A DNA stretch of 23,157 nucleotides from Bog-756 sp043784065 (lineage in GTDB: Bacteria > Actinomycetota > Acidimicrobiia > Acidimicrobiales > RAAP-2): positions 1-23,157 of the forward strand of contig JAYVYR010000028.1 of the NCBI GenBank assembly GCA_043784065.1, read 5' to 3'. Below are positions 16,359 to 22,362 of the stretch, one piece after another. The notes below the pieces were generated by a model. It did not search any database, was not told where the DNA came from, and saw only the letters and a list, made by a program, of their open reading frames with translations. The translations under genes were made by a program, and so were the position numbers. Position 1 is the first letter of the stretch, and each line of letters opens with the position of its first letter.

Positions 16359-16947
16359 CCTGTTCGACGACCTCGACCAAGAGGTTGCCGAGGGCGAGCA
16401 GGCCGACGCCGAGGCCTACATACGCAGCGCGCTCGAGGCAGTCCTGAACGCCAAACCGATGCCGTTGTCGTCCTCGGTCCGGGTCGAGCGCGATGAACTC
16501 GTCGAACTACTCGAAGGGGCGCTCCAACGCATCCCCGAGGAGATCAAGGAGGCTCGGTGGATGCTGAAGGAGCGAGTGGACTTCCTGGCAGAGACCCAGC
16601 GCAAAGCCGACGGGATCACGGAGGAGGCCAGGATCCAGACCGAGCGGATGGTCCAGCGCACCGAGGTGGTGCGTCAGGCCAACCACGTGGCCCAGCGGAT
16701 CCTCGACGACGCCAATGAGCAGGCCCGACGACTGTCCCATGAGGCCGAGGACTACGCCGACAAAAAGCTGGCCAGCTTCGAGATCGTATTGGACCGGACC
16801 ATGAAGACTGTCCAGGCCGGCCGAGAAAAGCTCCAGGTGAGTCCTATTCCCGCCGTGGACATCGGTGACCAGGGTGCTACCTCGCTCGCCGGCAACGGCC
16901 CCGGGGTGGACGAGCCCGAGGGCTTCTTCGACCAGGACCTCGCCTGA
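16351..16947 (+). CDS. sepIVA: SepIVA-like DivIVA-family coiled-coil division protein
   Basis: A 198-aa, highly charged protein with a long helical centre (about residues 45-160: RDELVELLEGALQRIPEEI, followed by long runs rich in Glu, Arg, Gln and Ala) and a disordered acidic tail ending EGFFDQDLA. The coiled-coil pattern and the position between coaD and a DUF177-rpmF pair match the actinobacterial family of mycobacterial SepIVA (Rv2927c), a DivIVA-like factor needed for septation and polar growth. Automatic annotation often labels such proteins ATP synthase subunit B-like, which the absence of a membrane segment argues against. ATG at 16351 overlaps the coaD stop by 8 nt. Confidence 0.65.
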   Translation: MSDLFDDLDQEVAEGEQADAEAYIRSALEAVLNAKPMPLSSSVRVERDELVELLEGALQRIPEEIKEARWMLKERVDFLAETQRKADGITEEARIQTERMVQRTEVVRQANHVAQRILDDANEQARRLSHEAEDYADKKLASFEIVLDRTMKTVQAGREKLQVSPIPAVDIGDQGATSLAGNGPGVDEPEGFFDQDLA

Positions 16948-16976
16948 GTCGGGTCGAGCCCGGGGCCGACCCGGCA

Positions 16977-17513
16977 GTGGATTCACCCGTCGAACGTCGG
17001 CCATTCCGGGTCCAGGTGGCAGCCCTGCGCAAGCAGTCCGGGGCTACCCGAGATGAATACCGCCAAGCGGTCATTCCCGATCTGGGGGCGGTATCGGTGG
17101 TCGTGCCGGAAGGCGCACAGGTGATTCTCGAGCTGACGCTGGCCTCCTATCCGGGCGGGATCATGGCCACTGGAACGGTGTCAGCCCCTTGGCAGGGGGA
17201 GTGCCGGCGCTGCGGGGGCCCCGTTGAGGGCATCGTGGTGGCCGACGTAATGGAGCGCTACGCACCGGCCAGCGGGAAGGACCGTGACGAGGAGGCGTAT
17301 CCGTTGGCGGGCGACGAGCTGGATCTTGAACCCCTGGCACGCGACGCCGTGCTGCTCGAGCTCCCGTTGGCCCCGCTATGTGCCGAGGACTGCAGGGGAC
17401 TCTGCCCGACGTGCGGGGCCAACCGGAACACCGATCGGTGTGAGTGCACGACCCCTGGGGACCCCCGCTGGTCAGCTCTGGACGTCCTGCGTGACGAAGG
17501 GTCCAAGACTTGA
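16977..17513 (+). CDS. yceD: DUF177/YceD-family protein
   Basis: A 178-aa protein of the YceD (DUF177) family, whose gene almost always precedes rpmF and which is implicated in 23S rRNA or large-subunit biogenesis. Visible are GECRRCGGPVEG (Cys76, Cys79) and the C-terminal cysteine cluster LCAEDCRGLCPTCGANRN...CEC (Cys135, 139, 143, 146, 155, 157), typical of the Gram-positive branch and probably metal-binding. The GTG at 16977 is 29 nt after the previous stop; no strong Shine-Dalgarno sequence is visible, so the exact start is moderately certain. rpmF follows after 17 nt. Confidence 0.88.
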   Translation: MDSPVERRPFRVQVAALRKQSGATRDEYRQAVIPDLGAVSVVVPEGAQVILELTLASYPGGIMATGTVSAPWQGECRRCGGPVEGIVVADVMERYAPASGKDRDEEAYPLAGDELDLEPLARDAVLLELPLAPLCAEDCRGLCPTCGANRNTDRCECTTPGDPRWSALDVLRDEGSKT

Positions 17514-17530
17514 CCTAGGATGCGCTTCTT

Positions 17531-17710
17531 ATGGCCGTTCCGAAGAAGAAGACCTCCAAGGCGAAGAGCCGCAGCCGCCGGGCATCCAATTGGGTGCTGA
17601 AGGTGCCGGCACGCTCGGTGTGCCCCCAGTGCACCACTGCCAAGCTGCCTCACATTGTGTGTCCCAACTGCGGTTGGTACAAAGGCCGGCAAGCCATCGA
17701 AGTCGACTAG
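17531..17710 (+). CDS. rpmF: 50S ribosomal protein bL32, zinc-binding type
   Basis: A large-subunit protein of 59 aa: MAVPKKKTSKAKSRSRRASN at the start, then VCPQC (Cys31, Cys34) and VCPNCGWYKGRQ (Cys44, Cys47). Both CxxC pairs of the zinc-type bL32 are intact. A TAGGAT box lies 9 nt before the ATG, so an extra promoter here is possible, but read-through from the DUF177 gene is more likely. Its TAG stop overlaps the GTG of plsX by one base (TAGTG). Like bL28 in this window it is the zinc form. Confidence 0.96.
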   Translation: MAVPKKKTSKAKSRSRRASNWVLKVPARSVCPQCTTAKLPHIVCPNCGWYKGRQAIEVD

Positions 17711-18756
17711 TGGCCCGGGGCGGACCTCGACCCACGGGTGACGCGTTCAACGTGCTCCCGGTGGCGGTCGATGCGATGGGCGGCGACAACGCACCTGGGC
17801 TGATCGTCGATGGAGCGCGCCAAGTGGCCGAGTCCAGCGCCATCAATGTGCTGCTGGTCGGACTACCAGGGGGCATGGGCGACACAGGCAACCTCCCGCT
17901 CCTCAAGTGCAGCGAAGTCATCGGCATGGAGGACGACCCCGGTCAGGGGGTACGCCGCAAGAAGGACTCTTCGCTCGTCCGGGCCGCCGAGGCCGTGCGC
18001 GACGGCAAGGCCATGGCCATGGTGTCGGCCGGCAACACTGGCGCCACGATGGCGTCGGCCCTCCTGCGGATGGGGCGACTGCCAGGGGTCATCCGGCCGG
18101 CCATCGCCACACCGATACCCGATCTGAAGAAGGCCCACCCGACCGTCATGCTCGATGCCGGTGCCAATGCCGAAGCCTCCTCGGCGATGCTGCTCCAGTT
18201 CGCTCAGATGGGAGCGGCCTATTCGACCAAGCGCTACGGCGTGGCCCGACCCAGGGTTGCCCTCCTCTCGATCGGCGAGGAGAAGTCGAAGGGGACACCC
18301 TTGATCAAGGAGACCCACGCCATCCTGGCCGAGGGCGGCCATGGCGACTTCGACTTCGTCGGCAATGTCGAGGGCCGTGACTTTTTCGAGGACCAGGCCG
18401 ATATCATCGTGACCGATGGCTTCACCGGCAATGTGGCGCTCAAGACGCTCGAGGGGACGCTGCGGTTCCTGCTCGACACGCTGACCGGCATCTTCTCCAA
18501 TCCAGAGGTGGCCGATGCCGCAGGCGTCCTGCTCCCGCACCTGCTTCCACTGGCCGCCACCCTCGATCCCGAGAGTACTGGCGGCGCCATGCTTCTCGGC
18601 GTCGACGGCGTGTGTGTGATCAGTCACGGTTCGTCGTCTTCGGTGGCCATGGTCAACGCCATCACTGTGGCCCACGATGTGGCCGTGGGCGGCCTAGTGG
18701 CGGCTGTGGCTGCATCGGTGCGACCACCGATCGAGGTTCCGCCCGTCGAAGGCTAG
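17710..18756 (+). CDS. plsX: Phosphate acyltransferase PlsX
   Basis: Interconverts acyl-ACP and acyl-phosphate; acyl-phosphate is the donor for PlsY in phospholipid synthesis. The 348-aa protein opens with VAVDAMGGDNAPG. Further family segments are MVSAGNTGATMASALLRMG, MLDAGANAEASSAMLLQFA, FVGNVEGRDFF, VTDGFTGNVALKTLEG and a C-terminal GGAMLLGVDGVCVISHG. The GTG at 17710 overlaps the rpmF stop by one base; GTGs at 17752 and 17761 closer to the homology are alternatives. The rpmF-plsX pair is conserved in many bacteria, but here it is not followed by acpP, fabD or rnc. Confidence 0.96.
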   Translation: MARGGPRPTGDAFNVLPVAVDAMGGDNAPGLIVDGARQVAESSAINVLLVGLPGGMGDTGNLPLLKCSEVIGMEDDPGQGVRRKKDSSLVRAAEAVRDGKAMAMVSAGNTGATMASALLRMGRLPGVIRPAIATPIPDLKKAHPTVMLDAGANAEASSAMLLQFAQMGAAYSTKRYGVARPRVALLSIGEEKSKGTPLIKETHAILAEGGHGDFDFVGNVEGRDFFEDQADIIVTDGFTGNVALKTLEGTLRFLLDTLTGIFSNPEVADAAGVLLPHLLPLAATLDPESTGGAMLLGVDGVCVISHGSSSSVAMVNAITVAHDVAVGGLVAAVAASVRPPIEVPPVEG

Positions 18757-18766
18757 GGACGGACTG

Positions 18767-18779
18767 CCCCTGTGAGGGG
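18767..18779. terminator. Weak hairpin after plsX
   Basis: CCCCT and AGGGG form a 5-bp stem around a GTG loop, 10 nt past the plsX stop and just before the end of the convergent hydrolase pseudogene. There is no T-run, so termination is only suggested by position. Confidence 0.25.
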
Positions 18780-18780
18780 G

Positions 18781-19496
18781 TCAGTGGCGGGCGAAGGCGA
18801 CGATATCCAAGGCCGTGGCCCGGCTGATGTCCGGGCAGATCACGGTCATGATGTCGACACCGTGCGCGGTTCCCATCTGTTGGCGGCACCGGGCAGGCAC
18901 GCCGGCTTGGAGGAGCAGCTGGTAGAAAGCGACGCCCTCGTCGCGCAGCGGGTCGCATTCGTTCACGTTGATGACGACGTGCGATAGCCCGGTCACGTCC
19001 TCGACGGTGGCGAACAGGGGCCAGGCCAGCGGGTCACCGGCCTCGAACGCCTCGATGCCGTAGGCCATCGCCCCCCGGTTCGACCCGACGGTGATGAAGA
19101 TCCCGTCATGTTCGGTGGTCGACGGAAGTTCGGCGCGTGGTCACGATCCGGCGACGTAGGGACACACCGCGTAGAGGCCTTTCACCCGGAGATCTGGCCG
19201 CTGCGCAGAAGCGACAGTCCGGTGGCGAGCGTGAGGTTGCCGCCACCGCTCTCGCCGGCGATGACGACGTGGTCCGGGTCGATACCGAGCTCGGCGGGAG
19301 GCGCCATCTGCTCGGAGTCCAACGCCTCGGCCAGCTGGCGCCATGCTTCGGCTGCGGCCAGACCCTCGGGGGATTGCGCTTCGGCCAGAATCTCCTCTCG
19401 GTTGGCTACGTCGGAGGCCTCGGTCGGAGGGATCATCGCCAGGATCGCCTTGATCCTTGGATCGAGGCGAGGGTCATGATGGGTGTCGCGGGCCAT
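18781..19496 (-). pseudogene. Broken alpha/beta hydrolase (acetyl-esterase/HSL type)
   Basis: Pieces of one hydrolase lie in order on the minus strand but cannot form one protein. The N-terminus starts at ATG 19496 (ARDTHHDPRLDPRIKAILAM) with GGAGGG upstream. The text then jumps from SEQMAPPA straight to ELGIDPDHVVIAGESGGGNL. The expected segment with the HGGG oxyanion hole is missing, roughly 100 residues or more by comparison with the family. That frame stops at 19182 after RSGQISG; the continuation VKGLYAVCPYVAGS is in another frame, so an indel lies near 19182-19195. A TGA at 19141-19143 follows, probably a former Trp (AGSW-PRAELPSTTEHDG). The rest then reads on to NECDPLRDEG (catalytic Asp) and GTAHG (catalytic His). 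The nucleophile Ser (GESGG) survives. The gene follows the acyl-CoA dehydrogenase by 53 nt and was probably co-transcribed with it. Confidence 0.85.
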
Positions 19497-19549
19497 GGTC
19501 GGGCTGCTCCCTCCGGACCCGCTGGTGGGCGTGCCGTGTGACGGGGAGG

Positions 19550-20782
19550 CTAGCGGCGCAGTAGGTCCTTGGCGATGTGGGTCACCTGGATCTCGTCGGT
19601 CCCGGCGTAGATCTGGAAGACCTTGGCGTCGCGTGCCAGCTGCTCGACGCGGAACTCGGCGGTATAGCCGTTGCCACCCATCAACTGGACGGCCTCCATG
19701 GCCACCTCGGAGGCGGCCTGGGCCGAGTAGAGCTTGAGGGCCGAGGCTTCGGCCAGGGTCAGGTCCTTGCCGGCCGCCGAGGTCTCGATATGACGGAAGA
19801 CGAGGTTCTCGACGTTGAGGCGGGCCACCTCCATCTTGGCCAACTTGAGTTGGATGAGCTGGAAGTCGCCGATCGGCTTGCCCCACAGCACCCGGTCCTT
19901 GGCGTACTGGACGGACAGCTTGAGGCACTCCTCGATCACGCCGAGGGACATTGCGGCAACTCCGGCCCGCTCTGTCACGAAGTTGGCCTTGGCCGATTCT
20001 CGGCCGCTCTGGTCGCGGACCTCGGTCTCCCCTAGGAGGTGCTCCTTGCCCACCCGGACATCGGTCATGAAGAGCTCGCCTGTGGGGGAGGAGTGGAGGC
20101 CCATTTTGCGCATGGGCTTTGACCGCTCGAGGCCTGGGGTGTCGCCGTCCAGGATGAACGTGAGCACGGGCCTGTCCCGCATGGGCGTGCCCGAGCCGTC
20201 GTCGAGCTTCGTGTAGAGGACGATGGTGTCGGCGTAGGGGCCATTGGTGATCCACGTCTTGGATCCGTTGATGACGTACTCGTCACCGTCCCGTTTGGCG
20301 GTCGTGGTCATGCCGCCGAGTGCGTCGGAACCGGAGTTGGGCTCGGTGATGGCCCAGGCACCCACCTTCTCGGCGGTCAGCAGATCGAGGCCCCAGCGCT
20401 CCATCTGGGCCGGGGTTCCACCCTTCATGATTGTTCCGGCGGCCAGGCCGACGCTCACGCCCATGGAGGTCACGATGCCGGGACAGTGGCGGCAGAGCTC
20501 GATGATGGGGATCAGGGTCATGGCCGCCGCCCCGCCATCTCCGGCCCGCTCGGCCCGCTCCTCGGCCGATTCGGTCGAGCCGGACACCTTGCGCTCGAGC
20601 TGCTTCTTGAAACGGTCCCGAGCCATCTGATCCATGCCGAAGGTGTTGTAGAGCTTGCGGATGATGTCGTAGGGAGGGACGCCGTCGTGTTCGACGGCGT
20701 CGATCTGCGGCACCACCTCGGCATCGATGAAGCGCCGGATGGCGTCACGCACCATGAGATGCTCTTCGGACCACTCGTACAT
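19550..20782 (-). CDS. Acyl-CoA dehydrogenase with IVD-type catalytic base position
   Basis: An FAD enzyme that introduces the alpha-beta double bond in acyl-CoA, passing electrons to ETF. The 410-aa protein has the FAD/substrate motif WAITEPNSGSDALGG (about 143-157), INGSKTWITNG (171-181), and the C-terminal LMGGNGYTAEFRVEQLARDAK. At the usual base position (YEGT) it has YAGT with Ala393, so the canonical Glu is missing. Glu271 in TERAGVAAMSLG aligns by eye with the base of isovaleryl-CoA dehydrogenase, which also has AGT at the C-terminal site. This suggests a branched-chain or bulky substrate, by inference. Residues about 51-100 form an extended N-terminal segment. ATG 20782 has a strong GGGAGGT 5 nt upstream. 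A palindrome lies just beyond, and the broken hydrolase follows. Confidence 0.92.
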   Translation of the reverse strand: MYEWSEEHLMVRDAIRRFIDAEVVPQIDAVEHDGVPPYDIIRKLYNTFGMDQMARDRFKKQLERKVSGSTESAEERAERAGDGGAAAMTLIPIIELCRHCPGIVTSMGVSVGLAAGTIMKGGTPAQMERWGLDLLTAEKVGAWAITEPNSGSDALGGMTTTAKRDGDEYVINGSKTWITNGPYADTIVLYTKLDDGSGTPMRDRPVLTFILDGDTPGLERSKPMRKMGLHSSPTGELFMTDVRVGKEHLLGETEVRDQSGRESAKANFVTERAGVAAMSLGVIEECLKLSVQYAKDRVLWGKPIGDFQLIQLKLAKMEVARLNVENLVFRHIETSAAGKDLTLAEASALKLYSAQAASEVAMEAVQLMGGNGYTAEFRVEQLARDAKVFQIYAGTDEIQVTHIAKDLLRR

Positions 20783-20801
20783 GGCGACCTCCCGTGGGTG
20801 G

Positions 20802-20829
20802 ACCTGTTCTGGAGTTGGAACAGGTTCTG
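20802..20829. promoter_or_regulatory. Palindromic operator candidate between acyl-CoA dehydrogenase and globin genes
   Basis: ACCTGTTC (20802-20809) and GAACAGGT (20818-20825) form a perfect 8-bp inverted repeat with an 8-nt spacer, 20 nt upstream of the dehydrogenase ATG. Overlapping it, bases 20816-20829 match the KstR-type motif TNNAACNNGTTNNA at all specified positions but the last (G instead of A). TetR-family repressors of lipid catabolism bind such sites. The repressor gene is not in the window, and an mRNA hairpin role for the larger repeat is also possible. Confidence 0.45.
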
Positions 20830-20858
20830 CTTGGAGCCGAGGCTAATCGCGGACCGCC

Positions 20859-20864
20859 TAAAGT
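20859..20864 (+). promoter_or_regulatory. Candidate -10 box, leaderless globin gene
   Basis: TAAAGT (TANNNT) is separated by exactly 6 nt from the GTG at 20871. No Shine-Dalgarno sequence precedes the GTG. The box lies about 30 nt downstream of the palindrome at 20802-20829. Confidence 0.5.
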
Positions 20865-20870
20865 CGAGAC

Positions 20871-21260
20871 GTGCGACTGAAGCGCAAATCCGAGGGGACC
20901 CCGTTTGAACGATGGGGCGGCCAGCCATTCTTCGACGCGGTGGTCGAGCAGTTCTACGTGGGCGTGGCCACTGATCCCCTGCTCCGGCCCATGTACCCCG
21001 CGGACCTGGCTGAATCCAAGACCCACCTCGCCCTGTTCCTCGGCCAGTACTGGGGCGGTCCGGACGTGTACAACCAGGTCAGGGGCCACCCGAGGCTCCG
21101 GATGCGCCACACCCCATTCGTCATCGGACGTACCGAGGCCGAGGCGTGGATGCGCCACATGACGACCGCCGTCGACGCCATGGACATGACCCCTGACGAC
21201 CGCACTGAGCTGCTCGACTACCTGTCGATGGCCGCCCACAGCCTCCAGAACGCCCACTGA
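20871..21260 (+). CDS. glbO: Truncated hemoglobin, group II (GlbO type)
   Basis: A heme protein that binds O2 and may handle NO or support respiration at the membrane. The 129-aa protein keeps the group II core: FYVGVATDPLLRPMYP (Tyr42 near the CD1 position), LFLGQYWGGPDVYNQVRGHP, then RMRHTPF with proximal His80, and Trp93 at the G8 position typical of trHbO. The GTG start is supported by the leaderless -10 box and by the lack of a better upstream codon. It is divergent from the acyl-CoA dehydrogenase and converges on the SDR gene with 31 nt between them. Confidence 0.93.
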   Translation: MRLKRKSEGTPFERWGGQPFFDAVVEQFYVGVATDPLLRPMYPADLAESKTHLALFLGQYWGGPDVYNQVRGHPRLRMRHTPFVIGRTEAEAWMRHMTTAVDAMDMTPDDRTELLDYLSMAAHSLQNAH

Positions 21261-21291
21261 GCCTGGTCACCTTCCGTCGGCGCCTGACCGC

Positions 21292-22080
21292 CTACCAGGT
21301 TGCCCCTAGGACGGCCCGCATGGTGGCTTCGAACTCGGCGTCCCCGAGCGACGACCGGGCCCCCAGCACCATGATTGCGTCGTCGCCCACCGGTACCCGC
21401 AACGGGGTTTCCGGGTCCTCGACGGCTTCCACGATGGCCTTGGCTACCAGTTCGGGACCGGGTCGCCCGGACAGTCCGGTTACCACCTCGTCGGTATTCC
21501 CCCACTGCTCCCACAGTTCGGTGTACGCCGGGTCGCCGGCCACGCGTCCGCCCGCCTTCATGCCGGGCGCCGTGTAGCCCGGCTCGAGGATGACAACCCG
21601 GATACCGAAGTGGGCGAGTTCGTAGTGGAGAGTTTCCGAGAGCGACTCGAGGGCGTATTTGGATGCCGCGTAGGGGCCGTCGAGCGGGGTGGCCACCCGG
21701 CCCTGGATGGAGCTCACGTTGACGATCACGCCTGAGCCCCTCTCTCGCCAGGTGGGTAGCAGTGGCTGCAGCACCCGTAAGGCACCGAAGACGTTGGTCT
21801 GGAAGACGGTTTCGATCCGCTCCAGTGGGAAGTTCTCGAGTGGCCCCTTGCCGTCGAGCGCGGCGTTGTTGACCACCGCGTCGAGGTCACCGGCCGCGTC
21901 GAGAGCGGCGGCCACAGAGGCATCGTCGGTCACGTCGAGGGTCAGGCGGAGGGCTACATCGAGTTCGTCGAGCAGAGTGGCATCCCGGGCTGTCGCCACT
22001 ACCTCATGGCCGGCCTGGGTCAGCTCGGTGGCGGTGGCCGCGCCGATGGCCCGCCCCGCTCCGGTAATGAGGATTCGCAT
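21292..22080 (-). CDS. Short-chain dehydrogenase/reductase
   Basis: A 262-aa classical SDR that probably uses NAD(P)H to reduce a carbonyl or oxidise an alcohol. Visible are the Rossmann motif TGAGRAIG (6-13), NNAA (71-74), the catalytic Ser in VNVSSIQG (about 123-124), and Tyr137/Lys141 in YAASKYALES. RVVILEPGYTAPGM follows, where SDRs close over the substrate. TAARDAT-like residues after the second strand (ARD at 31-33) suggest NADP preference, weakly. The ATG at 22080 is chosen because the Rossmann fold begins there. A TAGCTT box lies 7 nt upstream, and no Shine-Dalgarno sequence is seen. The substrate cannot be told. Confidence 0.9.
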   Translation of the reverse strand: MRILITGAGRAIGAATATELTQAGHEVVATARDATLLDELDVALRLTLDVTDDASVAAALDAAGDLDAVVNNAALDGKGPLENFPLERIETVFQTNVFGALRVLQPLLPTWRERGSGVIVNVSSIQGRVATPLDGPYAASKYALESLSETLHYELAHFGIRVVILEPGYTAPGMKAGGRVAGDPAYTELWEQWGNTDEVVTGLSGRPGPELVAKAIVEAVEDPETPLRVPVGDDAIMVLGARSSLGDAEFEATMRAVLGATW

Positions 22081-22087
22081 TGCCGCC

Positions 22088-22093
22088 AAGCTA
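22088..22093 (-). promoter_or_regulatory. Candidate -10 box, leaderless SDR gene
   Basis: TAGCTT on the minus strand (in GCATAGCTT) ends 7 nt before the ATG at 22080. No ribosome-binding sequence fits in the gap, so a leaderless transcript is likely. Confidence 0.45.
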
Positions 22094-22165
22094 TGCCACG
22101 AGCCGGCAGTGATGCCCGCTGCACTGGACTGGAAAGGTTGGACAGCTGAGCGGTAGCCGGCCGGC

Positions 22166-22288
22166 ATGACCACCGAGGAAGTCATGGCCCGCGCCTGCCC
22201 GATCATCCGGGACATCAGCTGGGCCCACGACTCCGCACCAGAAGCCGAGTCGGCGGCCTCCTGGGAGGGCTCGACGACAAGGGCGTAA
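22166..22288 (+). pseudogene. Probable N-terminal gene remnant, 40 codons
   Basis: The frame from ATG 22166 reads TTEEVMARACPIIRDISWAH and stops at a TAA at 22286-22288. The start resembles the N-terminus of actinobacterial SCO6745/SalK-like proteins, from memory and not verified. A near-consensus TAGCCG lies 6 nt before the ATG, the spacing seen at intact leaderless genes here. After about residue 24 the sequence loses any pattern and no continuation was found in other frames. It could instead be a chance ORF. The rest of the 22081-22362 gap holds nothing else recognisable. Confidence 0.3.
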
Positions 22289-22362
22289 CCCCCGGGAATT
22301 GGACCGCACTGACCTGGCCATGGCCCAGAGCCGGGCCACGGGACCGTGAGCCAGTTGGGCGG

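Noticed and set aside
16351..16947. ATP synthase subunit B identity for the coiled-coil protein
   Set aside because: There is no N-terminal membrane helix and no other ATP synthase genes; the neighbours coaD, DUF177 and rpmF fit the SepIVA family better.
19182..20255. A 357-codon open frame antisense-frame to the acyl-CoA dehydrogenase, continuing into the hydrolase N-terminus
   Set aside because: Only its last third (from ATG 19496) matches a protein family. The rest is a shadow of the dehydrogenase in a GC-rich frame, full of Arg, Pro and Gly.
21261..21291. GGTCA/TGACC inverted repeat between globin and SDR genes as a terminator
   Set aside because: The arms are only 5 bp with a 15-nt loop and no T-run, which is expected by chance in this composition.
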